Below are positions 1 to 8,155 of a DNA stretch of 64,000 nt, one piece after another. Source of the stretch: JALSRK01 sp964461995. GTDB taxonomy: Bacteria; Acidobacteriota; Terriglobia; Bryobacterales; Bryobacteraceae. Numbering within the stretch: position 1 is the stretch's first letter; each line of letters begins with the position of its first letter. Under the pieces are notes generated by a model. The model had not been told where the DNA came from, searched no databases, and saw only the letters and a program-made list of their open reading frames with translations. Made by a program: the position numbers and the translations under genes. Location: the NCBI GenBank assembly GCA_964461995.1, contig CAYWXL010000016.1:14703-78702 (forward strand). The letters are read 5' to 3'.

Positions 1-1342
1 TACCGGCCGGTTCGACCCGCGCCAGGGGAAGTTCCAGCATTCCAATACGGCGGGCCGACTCCTTGTTGATGTAATTCCCAAAAGCGCCAGCCAGGTACAC
101 GCGGGCAACGCAATCCGGCGAGCGTCCGAGCCGGCTGAACAGCAGCCGTATCCCGGCCGCCACGGCGGCCTTGGCAAGCTGGAGTTCGCGCACGTCCCGC
201 TGCAGGAGCGAGACGCGCCCAGCGACGGGCCACTCCTTGGCGCCGTCTCGAAAGCGTCCGCTGGGAAGGATGCGTCCCGACGCCAAGCCGCACGCGACCA
301 CATCCACCAGGCCGCTGCCGCAAATGCCCCGAGGCTCGCCGCCGCCAATGACGTGGACAATCAATCGCCCGTCGGCCAGGGCGGCCTCGGCGATCGCCCC
401 GGTGGCGGCCCGCATTCCAGCCGAGATCCGTCCCCCTTCGAATGCCGGGCCGGCGGCGGTGGATGCGCAGAGGATCTGGTGGTTCGACCCGATGACGATC
501 TCACCGTTGGTGCCGAGGTCGATGAGCACGGCCACTTCTTCGCGGCGCTCGATACCCGTGGCAAGGATGCCGGCCAGCAGGTCGCTGCCGACAAAGCCGC
601 CCAGGCACGGCAGGAACTGGACCAACGGGTCCACCGGGAGGTTCCAGCCGAGCTCGGAAGCTTGGAAAGCCTGCAGCCCGTCGTCGATCGGCTGGAAAGG
701 ATAGTGCGAGAGCGGCTCCACATCCACACCGCAAAACAGATGGTGCATGACGGTGTTGCCGACGAGGACGATTTCGCGGAGCCGGGCGTCCGGCTGCAAG
801 GCGGCCACCAGATCGCCCACGCTCCGCCGGATCAACCGCCGCAACTCTTCGGCGCCGCCCGCCTCCAGAGCCGCTTGAATCCGGCTCATCACGTCGGCGC
901 CGAACGCGGCTTGCGGGTTGAGCGCCGATTGGACCCCCAGCACGCCCCCGGTCTCGAGATCCAAGAGCTGCGCCACCAAAGTCGTGGTGCCCACATCCAC
1001 GGCGACGCCGGTTCCCGGACGCGGGCGGAAATGGAAATCCGTCTCGTCGGCCAGAATCGCCGTCTCCCACTGTCCCACTTCGAGCGTCACGGGACTAGAG
1101 GCGACGGCCCGGCACGCCAGACGCCAACCCTGGCGGATCTCCCCGCTGGAAAGGATCTGATCCTCGCCAGGTGAAGGATCCAAAGAGCCCTCGAGAACCC
1201 GAACCCGGCACCGGCGGCACTTTCCGCGTCCCCCGCAGGGGAACTCGACGCCGTAGGCGAAAAGCGCATCTCGCAACGGAGTCCCGGCCGGCAGCTCGAG
1301 CGTGCGGCCCAGGGGCTCCAGGCGGACGCGAATCAGCGCCAC
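1..1342 (-). CDS. RACo-type corrinoid activation/regeneration protein (2Fe-2S + ASKHA, DUF4445), 3' end missing
   Basis: The frame is open from a GTG at 1342 to the window edge, giving about 447 residues without a stop. GGAGG lies five bases before this GTG, so I prefer it to the GTG at 1348. The N-terminus is a plant-type 2Fe-2S ferredoxin domain with Cys36, Cys42 and Cys45 in CGGRGKCRRC. An ASKHA ATPase fold follows, with VAVDVGTTTLVAQLLDLETG, a second phosphate loop (VLIDLGTNGEIVIG) and GICGSGLVDVV. Proteins of this build use ATP to drive reduction of Co(II) corrinoid back to the active Co(I) state. It is the last visible gene of the corrinoid operon, and about 100-150 residues are missing if it has the usual family length. 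Confidence 0.88.
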   Translation of the reverse strand, partial: MALIRVRLEPLGRTLELPAGTPLRDALFAYGVEFPCGGRGKCRRCRVRVLEGSLDPSPGEDQILSSGEIRQGWRLACRAVASSPVTLEVGQWETAILADETDFHFRPRPGTGVAVDVGTTTLVAQLLDLETGGVLGVQSALNPQAAFGADVMSRIQAALEAGGAEELRRLIRRSVGDLVAALQPDARLREIVLVGNTVMHHLFCGVDVEPLSHYPFQPIDDGLQAFQASELGWNLPVDPLVQFLPCLGGFVGSDLLAGILATGIERREEVAVLIDLGTNGEIVIGSNHQILCASTAAGPAFEGGRISAGMRAATGAIAEAALADGRLIVHVIGGGEPRGICGSGLVDVVACGLASGRILPSGRFRDGAKEWPVAGRVSLLQRDVRELQLAKAAVAAGIRLLFSRLGRSPDCVARVYLAGAFGNYINKESARRIGMLELPLARVEPAG

Positions 1343-1382
1343 GGCCACCTCCGGTCTGCTGAACGGTTCCTCGATTCTCGGC

Positions 1383-2129
1383 TCATGAGACCGCCTCCGC
1401 TCTCACGATTCGCTCGTCGTGCGTGGCGACGATCCGGTAGCCCGGCGGGACGACAAGGAAGTCCTCCTCGTCCCACTCGCCGCCGACCAATCGCTCGAAC
1501 AGCGTCAGCCGCCCCTCGACCCGCTCGAACGCCATGCCTAGCTCCGCCGCTTCCTCCCGCGTCTCTTCTTCCAGGCGGTCCTCGGGCCCGACGCCCATCC
1601 GAATAAAGACCAGCTTGCCGTAGTTCTTCGTGTAGTTGCCGAGCGTCTCCCAGAGGTAGCGGGCGTTGTCCTCGCCGTACTTCTCGACGAGCTCTTCGAA
1701 CGTGGAGGCGACGCCGAAGTTCCTCTGCACCTCGCCCAGCCCCAGTTGCGGAATGTCCCGCCCCCGCTCGATCCAGCCGGTGGTCTTGAAATAGACGCCG
1801 GGGTTGCTTTCGAAGAACTCCTGATAGCGGCGGCGGCTGCCCAAGAACAGCGTGATACAGTCGTGCCCCCGCGGGAGGACCAGCGGCCGAGTGCGGGCAA
1901 GCAGACCTTCGACGCCGCGACCGCACAACAGGTAACCGAGCAGGACCGCATCGTACGGATCGGCGTCGGCGCGATCCACCGCTTCCTGAACCTGGCGGCA
2001 CATTCCGCGCCCGGCGACGTCGTGCAAACCTTTAGGCAGGAACTCGACGTCGATCGTGTGCGGCGACCGCGCGACCACATGGCACATTTCCCGGAACAGG
2101 ATCTCGCAGGAGATCAGCTTGAGGCGCAT
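1383..2129 (-). CDS. DUF1638 family protein
   Basis: This 248-residue soluble protein has the DUF1638 signature: an early CE (SCEILFRE), a CGRG segment, and PRGHDCITLFLGS in the middle. I chose the ATG giving MRLKLISCE because the family starts there; a longer reading upstream would overlap the preceding methyltransferase gene. The biochemical role of DUF1638 is not established to my knowledge. Members are commonly found beside corrinoid proteins and RACo reactivases, as here, so a role in corrinoid-dependent methyl transfer is inferred from context. It lies 26 bases after the methyltransferase gene and about 40 bases before the reactivase gene. Confidence 0.82.
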   Translation of the reverse strand: MRLKLISCEILFREMCHVVARSPHTIDVEFLPKGLHDVAGRGMCRQVQEAVDRADADPYDAVLLGYLLCGRGVEGLLARTRPLVLPRGHDCITLFLGSRRRYQEFFESNPGVYFKTTGWIERGRDIPQLGLGEVQRNFGVASTFEELVEKYGEDNARYLWETLGNYTKNYGKLVFIRMGVGPEDRLEEETREEAAELGMAFERVEGRLTLFERLVGGEWDEEDFLVVPPGYRIVATHDERIVRAEAVS

Positions 2130-2155
2130 CGGGCTGAAGCTGCCGGTCCCCGGAC

Positions 2156-3004
2156 TCACACGCGGTCCAGCACGGCCCGGACGGCGCGGATGTAATCCGG
2201 CGAGGTGCCGCAACAGCCGCCGATGTAAGAGGCTCCGGCCTCGACGAGGCGCGGCACGTGCGAGGCGAACTCCTCAGGGGAGGTCGTGTAGACAACCTCG
2301 CCGCCGCGGATCTCCGGAACTCCCGCGTTCGCCTTGATCCAGATGGGCAGTTTCGTCGCCGCGCGCAACCGTTCGCAGACCGGAACGTAGCCGGCGATGC
2401 CGTTGCCGCAGTTGGCGCCGATCACGTCGGCCCCGGCCTCGGCCAGCTCCTCGGCGGCCTGCTCCGGAGTGACGCCCATCATCGTGCGGTCCTTGTTCTT
2501 CCCGGAGTCGTAAACCATGCAGGCGACGGTAAACAGTCCGGTGGCTTTGGCCGCGGCGAGCGCGATTTTGGCCTCGGCCAAATCGGACATCGTCTCGATC
2601 ACCAGGGCGTCGGCGCCCGCTTCCGCGAGAGCTTCGACCTGCTCGCTGAAGGCTGCGCGCAGTTCGTCCTCGGTGACGTCGCCGGTCATGAGCAGTTTTC
2701 CCGAGGGGCCGATAGAGGCGAAGACTTTGGCCCGTTCGCCGGCGGCACGCTTGGAGATCTCCACGCCGGCCCGGTTCACGGCCCGCACATCCACGGAGGG
2801 ATCTTTCTCCCGCAATACGATCCGGTTTGCCCGAAATGTGTTCGTCAACACGATCTCGCTGCCGGCTTCCACGTACAGCCGCGGCACCTCCTCGACCAGT
2901 TCCGGACGGGTGAGATTCCATAGGTCCGGCAGGTCTCCAGGCGGCAGGCCGCGAACCTGGAGTTGGGTTCCCCACGCTCCGTCGGTCAGTATCGGTTTGG
3001 ACAT
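2156..3004 (-). CDS. Homocysteine S-methyltransferase-family protein (corrinoid methyltransferase partner)
   Basis: This 282-residue protein has a single TIM-barrel domain of the betaine/cobalamin homocysteine methyltransferase family. It begins ILTDGAWGTQLQ and has the expected zinc-binding cysteines: one in GANCGNG and the pair in GGCCGTSP near the C-terminus. Family members bind a thiol substrate on zinc and accept a methyl group. The adjacent corrinoid protein is the likely methyl donor. The enzyme could make methionine from homocysteine, or it could act on another methylated substrate. The length matches a stand-alone barrel without the folate and B12 domains of MetH. It starts 15 bases after the corrinoid protein ends, so co-translation is likely. 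Confidence 0.85.
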   Translation of the reverse strand: MSKPILTDGAWGTQLQVRGLPPGDLPDLWNLTRPELVEEVPRLYVEAGSEIVLTNTFRANRIVLREKDPSVDVRAVNRAGVEISKRAAGERAKVFASIGPSGKLLMTGDVTEDELRAAFSEQVEALAEAGADALVIETMSDLAEAKIALAAAKATGLFTVACMVYDSGKNKDRTMMGVTPEQAAEELAEAGADVIGANCGNGIAGYVPVCERLRAATKLPIWIKANAGVPEIRGGEVVYTTSPEEFASHVPRLVEAGASYIGGCCGTSPDYIRAVRAVLDRV

Positions 3005-3019
3005 GAGCGGCCCGCGACC

Positions 3020-3655
3020 TCAGGCGGCAATCAATTCACGCGCTTTGGCCACCGCCGTGGAAGCGTTGTCGGCGTAGCCGTCGGCGCCGATCTCAGCGGC
3101 GTACTCCGGCGTGACCGGCGCGCCGCCCACCATCACCTTGACCTTCTCCCGGACACCGGCCTGGTTCAGCGCCTCGATCGTGGTTTTCATAGCGGGCATC
3201 GTCACCGTCAGCAACGCCGACATGCAAACGAGGTTGGGCTTCTCCTTCTCGACGGCCTCGATGAACTTCTCGGCGGCGACGTCAGAGCCGAGATCGACGA
3301 CGCGGAACCCCGCGCCTTCGAGCATCGAAGCCACCAAATTCTTACCGATATCGTGCAAGTCCCCTTTCACGGTGCCGATGACCACCGTTCCGATGGGTTC
3401 GGCGCCCGAGGCGGCGAGCAGCGGTTGAATCAGCTTCAGCGCTCCCTTCATCGCCCGCGCCGCCAGCAGCAGCTCCGGGACAAAGAATTCCTCGCACTCG
3501 AACTTCTTGCCGGCCTCGTTCATGGCCGGGATCATCGCCTCGTGGATCAGTTGTTGAGGGTCGATCTTCTCGGCGAGGGCCTGTTCGGTGACGGCCACCG
3601 CCGTCTTCTGGTCTCCGTACAAGATCGCGTCGTGCAGTTTCTTCAAGTCAGCCAT
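3020..3655 (-). CDS. Corrinoid-binding protein (MtbC/MtaC-like, B12-binding)
   Basis: This 211-residue protein has two parts. Residues 1-85 form the helical methionine-synthase-type B12-binding cap, and residues 86-211 form the Rossmann-like B12-binding domain. The DxHxxG motif is present as GDLHDIGKN, with lower axial ligand His101. Further family blocks are SALLTVTMPAM and VMVGGAPVTPEYA. It shuttles methyl groups between a substrate-specific methyltransferase and an acceptor enzyme. It is first in the leftward operon, behind an AGGGGG ribosome site that sits in a CCCCTAGGGG palindrome at 3662-3671. No MttB/MtaB-type substrate methyltransferase is visible here, so it may lie left of the window. 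Confidence 0.9.
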   Translation of the reverse strand: MADLKKLHDAILYGDQKTAVAVTEQALAEKIDPQQLIHEAMIPAMNEAGKKFECEEFFVPELLLAARAMKGALKLIQPLLAASGAEPIGTVVIGTVKGDLHDIGKNLVASMLEGAGFRVVDLGSDVAAEKFIEAVEKEKPNLVCMSALLTVTMPAMKTTIEALNQAGVREKVKVMVGGAPVTPEYAAEIGADGYADNASTAVAKARELIAA

Positions 3656-3778
3656 ATCAACCCCCTAGGGGCGTCAGAGCGCAAATGAAATGACCTTGAG
3701 CGCTTTCGCGCCCACTGATTCTATCAGAAGACAGCAATCCCCAGGCCGGAAATTCCGATATGCTGACCGTGTGATCTC

Positions 3779-4870
3779 ATGCTCCTGAAACGCCGTGTCT
3801 TCGCAAAGTTGGCTCTCAGCGCCGCGGCTGCCCCGGCGTGGTCCCGAAAGCGTCCGGAGTCCTTCGAACTCCGCCGCGGCACGAACGTCTCCCACTGGCT
3901 CTCGCAGAGCAAGCGGAGGGGACAAGAGCGCCGCCGCTACTTCCAGCGGAGCGACGTGGAGTTCCTCGCACGACTGGGCCTGGACCATCTCCGGATCCCC
4001 GTCGATGAGGAGCAGCTATGGGACGAGGAGGGCCGGAAGGACACCGAGGCCTTCGGCCTGCTGCAGAACGCCCTCGACTGGTGCGAAGAGTTCAATCTGA
4101 AGGCGGTAGTGGACCTTCACATCCTCCGCTCGCACCATTTCAACCGCCAAGAGAGACCGCTGTGGACGCAGCCGGAAGCCCAAGAGCGCTTCCTCGAATG
4201 CTGGCGGGACCTATCAGAAGAATTGAGGCGGCGCCCTCTCGGCCTGGTCGCCTATGAGCTGATGAACGAGCCGGTGGCCGACGATCCGGACGACTGGAAC
4301 CGCCTTGTGGCCCGCGCCGTGGCCGTCGTCCGGGAGACCGAGCCGGAGCGCAAGATTGTCATCGGATCGAACCGTTGGCAGTCCGTCCACACGTTCCAGG
4401 ATTTGCGGGTACCCGAAAACGATCCGAACATCATCCTCAGCTTCCACTTCTACCACCCGATGGCGCTCACGCATTACCGGGCGGGGTGGACGAAGGTGGG
4501 CGAATACGACGGACCCGTGCGCTATCCGGGGCGTCTGGTTCCCAAGAAAATCTTCGCGCAGCTTCCGGAGGGATTGAAACGCGCCATGGATCCGGAACGG
4601 ATCGTCTTCAACCGCAAAACGATCCGCGAATTGATCGGCAAGCCCGTGGCCGTGGCCCGCAGGCTGGGTTTGCCGCTCTATTGCGGCGAGTGGGGCTGCT
4701 ACTACAAAGCGCCGATGGATTCGCGCTTGCGCTGGTACCGAGACGTGCGGCGCGTCTTGGAACAAAACGGCATCGCTTGGGCCACCTGGGACTACAAAGG
4801 TGGTTTCGGGCTGGTCCGGGACGGGAGGCCGGTCAAGAAGCTGATCCGGACCTTGGGCCTGCGGATTTGA
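3779..4870 (+). CDS. Glycoside hydrolase family 5 (endoglucanase-like)
   Basis: This 363-residue protein begins with a short leader (MLLKRRVFAKLALSAAAAPA) consistent with export. GH5 hallmarks follow: GTNVSHWL, LRIPVD, VVDLHILR, the acid/base Glu164 in ELMNEP, FHFYHP, and the nucleophile Glu303 in YCGEWG. The enzyme should hydrolyse beta-linked glucan or mannan by a retaining mechanism in the periplasm or outside the cell. The exact polysaccharide cannot be told from sequence. It is a single plus-strand gene between two minus-strand operons. Its last 38 bases overlap tail-to-tail with the convergent lipid kinase gene. Confidence 0.85.
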   Translation: MLLKRRVFAKLALSAAAAPAWSRKRPESFELRRGTNVSHWLSQSKRRGQERRRYFQRSDVEFLARLGLDHLRIPVDEEQLWDEEGRKDTEAFGLLQNALDWCEEFNLKAVVDLHILRSHHFNRQERPLWTQPEAQERFLECWRDLSEELRRRPLGLVAYELMNEPVADDPDDWNRLVARAVAVVRETEPERKIVIGSNRWQSVHTFQDLRVPENDPNIILSFHFYHPMALTHYRAGWTKVGEYDGPVRYPGRLVPKKIFAQLPEGLKRAMDPERIVFNRKTIRELIGKPVAVARRLGLPLYCGEWGCYYKAPMDSRLRWYRDVRRVLEQNGIAWATWDYKGGFGLVRDGRPVKKLIRTLGLRI

Positions 4871-5804
4871 GCGAGCCGGGCGGCGCGACCAGGAGCCGCA
4901 TCGCTTTCGGTACGACGCTGATCTCCACCGGCAGCATGCCGAGACCCTCGCCATCCACCTCGATGCGGACCGTTTCCGTCGCTTCGGCGCGAAGGCGCTG
5001 CACCCGGAAATGACGGACTTTGGGGTACTCGTAAATCTTTCCCGAGTACAGATAGTCCTGGTTGCGCAATACGGTCAACGGTCCCAGGTACTCGATCACA
5101 GTGACCTCGAGCCAGCCGTCGTCGAGCTTCGCTCCCGGGCAGACGTACATGCCGCCGCCGTGGTACATGCCGTTGCCCACGGCGATGTTCAGGACCCGGT
5201 AGCGCTTCGCCTGGGCGGAGCCGTCCAGATAAAGGCCGATGACAGCGGGACGGTAGACGAGGAAGCCGAGCAAGGTCGCGTAAAGAAACGCCACGCGACC
5301 GCTGAAGCGGCTGAAAATGTTCTTCGCCCGGACACAGACCTCACCACCCATGCCCATGCTGGTCACGTTGATGAAGTACCGCTGGGCCGGGCGGCCTTCG
5401 TGCGTGATGTACTGGATTTTGCCCAGATCGATCTCCATCGGCTCGGCCGCGGCCAGGGCTTCGATCATGTCGTCGAGCCGGGTCGGAATCTTCAGGGTCC
5501 GCCGGAAATCGCCGCCGGTGCCCATAGGCAGGAGCCCGAGGCAGGCGCCGGGGCGCACCGGGCGGTCGTTCTCCACGAAACCGTTGGCAATCTCGTTGTA
5601 AGTGCCGTCGCCGCCCACGCCGATGATGCGGTCGAATCCATCCCGCAACAGCTCCCGCGTCAGTTCGATGGCGTGTCCCGGCCGCTCGGTGAAACGGACC
5701 TCCAGGGAGCCGAAGCGCTGGGCCAGCCGCCGTTCCACTTTCTGCCAGCGTTTGGCCGCCTTCCCACTGGCCGCGTGCGGATTGGCGATGACGGCGGTCT
5801 TCAT
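4833..5804 (-). CDS. YegS/DgkB-type lipid (diacylglycerol/sphingosine) kinase
   Basis: This 323-residue soluble kinase has the DAGK catalytic fold. It starts AVIANPHAASGKAAK, and the nucleotide loop GVGGDGTYNEIANGF is followed by LLPMGTGGDFRR. The ATG at 5804 overlaps the stop of the upstream SDR gene by four bases, indicating translational coupling. A longer upstream reading has no family similarity. Such enzymes phosphorylate diacylglycerol or related lipid alcohols at the membrane surface. It is the last gene of the lipid operon, so its substrate may be an ether-linked or otherwise unusual glycerolipid, which is inference. Confidence 0.85.
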   Translation of the reverse strand: MKTAVIANPHAASGKAAKRWQKVERRLAQRFGSLEVRFTERPGHAIELTRELLRDGFDRIIGVGGDGTYNEIANGFVENDRPVRPGACLGLLPMGTGGDFRRTLKIPTRLDDMIEALAAAEPMEIDLGKIQYITHEGRPAQRYFINVTSMGMGGEVCVRAKNIFSRFSGRVAFLYATLLGFLVYRPAVIGLYLDGSAQAKRYRVLNIAVGNGMYHGGGMYVCPGAKLDDGWLEVTVIEYLGPLTVLRNQDYLYSGKIYEYPKVRHFRVQRLRAEATETVRIEVDGEGLGMLPVEISVVPKAMRLLVAPPGSLKSAGPRSGSAS

Positions 5805-6790
5805 GGCAAGCGCTGCAACAGGTCGTCGATGGTATCCCGGAGGGTCTCCATCGGGTCGCGGGTCTGGAAGCCCAGCTCCCGCGCGGCCTTCTGCGAACTG
5901 AAATACCAGTAGTACGAGGACATTTCGATCGTCGCGTCGTCCATCTTGAACTCGCGCCCGATCAGGGGGAACAGACGCCGCAGCAGCCGGCCGCTCCAAA
6001 GCGCCAGCTTGGGCGGCAACTTCAACCGCGGGGCCTTCCGGCCGGTGAGCTCGGCCACCCGCTCAATGATTTGCTGGAAGCTCCAGTTCGGCCCGCCGAG
6101 CAGGTAACGCTCTCCCGGCCTTCCCTTCTCCATGGCGAGCGCCAGGCCCCTGGCTGCATCACGGGCATCCACAAAACACATCCCGCCGCGGGGCAGGGCC
6201 ATGATCTGGCCTTCGAGGAACAGGGCGATATCTCCGGTCGAAGATCCCATGTCGTCGCCGGGTCCCAGCAGCAGGCCCGGGTTCACAATGACGAGGGGCA
6301 GATCGTGGTCCCGCACATACGAGAGAGCCAGCCGCTCAGCTTCGGCCTTGCTCTCGTAATAAGGCCAGCGCCGGATCAGATCCTCCGGATAGTCCGCGGT
6401 TTCATCGAGAACTTTCGGTTCCCAGCTCACGGCGATCGTGCCGGAGGAAGAAACGGCGACGATCTTGTCGGGACGATGCTTGACAGCGGCCTCGCAGATA
6501 TTCCGCGTACCCCCGACGTGGACATCGAAGAGCCGGCCGCGGTCCCGCGGATCACGCGATACGATCCCGGCGAGGTGGTATACCTGGCCGCAGCCTTCCA
6601 TCGCCTTCTCCACCTGGCGGGCGTCGCAGATGTTTCCGGAAACCACTTCGAAGCCGGGACGCCCTTCCCAAGGACACGGCCCGTAGCTGAAAATCCGCAA
6701 CGTGGGACAGCCGGGCTGCGAACGCAAGTGAGCCACGAGGTGCTTGCCGAGGAAGCCGGTGGCGCCCGTGATTAGGATCGGCCGGCTCAT
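5801..6790 (-). CDS. Extended SDR / NAD-dependent epimerase-dehydratase family protein
   Basis: This 329-residue extended short-chain dehydrogenase begins ILITGATGFLGKHLVAHL, the TGxxGxxG NAD(P) site. It has HLAGIVSRD and the catalytic YYESKAEAE (YxxxK). The pattern resembles HpnA and dihydroflavonol/sterol dehydrogenase-like members that act on lipid or isoprenoid substrates. It is coupled by ATGA overlap to the lipid kinase downstream and lies 93 bases after the HAD phosphatase gene. An oxidoreductase role on a lipid headgroup or chain is plausible from context only. Confidence 0.82.
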   Translation of the reverse strand: MSRPILITGATGFLGKHLVAHLRSQPGCPTLRIFSYGPCPWEGRPGFEVVSGNICDARQVEKAMEGCGQVYHLAGIVSRDPRDRGRLFDVHVGGTRNICEAAVKHRPDKIVAVSSSGTIAVSWEPKVLDETADYPEDLIRRWPYYESKAEAERLALSYVRDHDLPLVIVNPGLLLGPGDDMGSSTGDIALFLEGQIMALPRGGMCFVDARDAARGLALAMEKGRPGERYLLGGPNWSFQQIIERVAELTGRKAPRLKLPPKLALWSGRLLRRLFPLIGREFKMDDATIEMSSYYWYFSSQKAARELGFQTRDPMETLRDTIDDLLQRLP

Positions 6791-6883
6791 CTCCCCTCCC
6801 TCGGAAGCGGGCCCACGTCCGGCGTCTCACAAATCTTGCAGGCGTCTCGTGACAAGTCGGTTCGTATAAGCTCCAAGAACATG

Positions 6884-7555
6884 TCAGTCTAAATGGTTCC
6901 TGTGTTTCAAGTCGAGCACCGGCCAGCCCCTCCGCCGGGCGATCCGGCGCAGTCGGCGTCCGGGATGCACCACCGCCGGCAGCCCGACGGCCTCGAGCAT
7001 GGGCAGATCCGAGAGGCTGTCCGAGTACGCTTTCGAACGGGCGATATCGCCGCCGAACTCCTCGCAAAGCCGTTTCATGGCAGCAACCTTCTCAGCCTCC
7101 GCAATCAGTGGCGGCGCAATGTCGCCAGTGGCCGCTCCATCCACGAAAACAAGGCGGTTGGCGATGACGTGGTCGAATCCGAAGTATCTCACCAACGGGC
7201 CCAGGGCAAAGTCAAGGCTGCCGGTGACTAGCACGGCGACGAAGCCCGCGGCCTTGTCGGCCTCCACCAAGGCTTTGGATCCCGGAAAGAGATTGGGCCG
7301 GAAAACCTCCTCGAAAAGCCCCTCGGCCTCCCGCTCCATCCAGTCCCGGCGCATGCCGCGGTAGAAGCGGTAGAAAAAAACGTTGAACGCCCGCCGGGAA
7401 TACAGCTCGAGCGCCAACAGCGCAGGGACCGAAACCAGCAGCTTCGCCATCCGCCGCCGGGAGCCGAGGCGCCGCGCATACCAAACGTACTGGGTCACCA
7501 CGTTGCTTGCGACCAAGGTGCCGTCCAGGTCGTAAAAGGCGAACCGCCGCGCCAT
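6884..7555 (-). CDS. HAD-IB family phosphatase
   Basis: This 223-residue protein has the HAD motif I in FYDLDGTL, motif II in VTGS, and the acidic motif IV region YSDSLSDLPML. A helical cap lies in between. This is subfamily IB (SerB-like), whose members remove phosphate from small molecules or phosphorylated lipids. It starts four bases after the PlsY stop. That packing suggests it dephosphorylates the (lyso)phosphatidate-type product made by the acyltransferases upstream, which is inference. No signal peptide is seen, so it is probably cytoplasmic. Confidence 0.83.
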   Translation of the reverse strand: MARRFAFYDLDGTLVASNVVTQYVWYARRLGSRRRMAKLLVSVPALLALELYSRRAFNVFFYRFYRGMRRDWMEREAEGLFEEVFRPNLFPGSKALVEADKAAGFVAVLVTGSLDFALGPLVRYFGFDHVIANRLVFVDGAATGDIAPPLIAEAEKVAAMKRLCEEFGGDIARSKAYSDSLSDLPMLEAVGLPAVVHPGRRLRRIARRRGWPVLDLKHRNHLD

Positions 7556-7558
7556 CGC

Positions 7559-8155
7559 TCAGCCGGACCTCGCCGCGGCGATGCGCCGCAAGTTATCGCG
7601 GTGACGCCAAGTGACGATGGCGAGCATCAGCACGGCCATCGAACCCAGCAACGGCCCTTGGAGAAGCCCGACAAGGGCGGCGAACACGGCCCAGCAAGTC
7701 AGCGACGCAATGGCGCCCGATTCCGGCCACCCCCTCTTCTTTCCCACGACGCGCAGCAAGACGTAGCCGGCCACGCAGCCGAGCGCCAAGGCCGGGTACA
7801 GAACGAGCATGACGCCGGCCGACGTGGCAATCCCCTTGCCGCCGCGGAACCCCAGCCACGGGGTGTAACAGTGCCCGAGCATCACGGCGAAGCCGAGCAG
7901 CCAGGCAACGGTCACCGGCTCCCCCGGCCGGTAGAGCAACGTAACAGCCGCGATTCCCTTCCCCAGGTCGCCCGCCAGACAAATGACCGAACGGCGCTTG
8001 CTCACCCGGAGCACATTGTTGAAACCCGGGTTGCCCGAGCCCACCTTCCGGATGTCGATGCCGCTGCCCCACATTGCAACGATCGCGAAGGGGATGGATC
8101 CCATCAAGAACGCAGCGGCCAGGCGGAGCAGCAGGTCGGGCGCAAACTCAGGCAT
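7559..8155 (-). CDS. plsY: Glycerol-3-phosphate acyltransferase PlsY
   Basis: This 198-residue protein is almost entirely membrane-embedded, with about five hydrophobic segments. It carries the PlsY signatures FLMGSIPFAI, the loop VGSGNPGFNNVLR, and GFRGGKGIATSAGV. It should transfer an acyl group, normally from acyl-phosphate, to sn-glycerol 3-phosphate. The ATG at 8155 lies within the last bases of the ligase gene (8-base overlap). The SGNPG loop normally reads SGNxGxTN, so the Phe-Asn-Asn variant is slightly unusual. No PlsX is nearby, so it may be a specialised paralogue serving this operon. Confidence 0.87.
   Translation of the reverse strand: MPEFAPDLLLRLAAAFLMGSIPFAIVAMWGSGIDIRKVGSGNPGFNNVLRVSKRRSVICLAGDLGKGIAAVTLLYRPGEPVTVAWLLGFAVMLGHCYTPWLGFRGGKGIATSAGVMLVLYPALALGCVAGYVLLRVVGKKRGWPESGAIASLTCWAVFAALVGLLQGPLLGSMAVLMLAIVTWRHRDNLRRIAAARSG

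Noticed and set aside
3656..3778. Possible cobalamin riboswitch ahead of the corrinoid operon
   Set aside because: The gap to the GH5 gene is only 123 bases and no B12-box-like element or long structured leader is visible.
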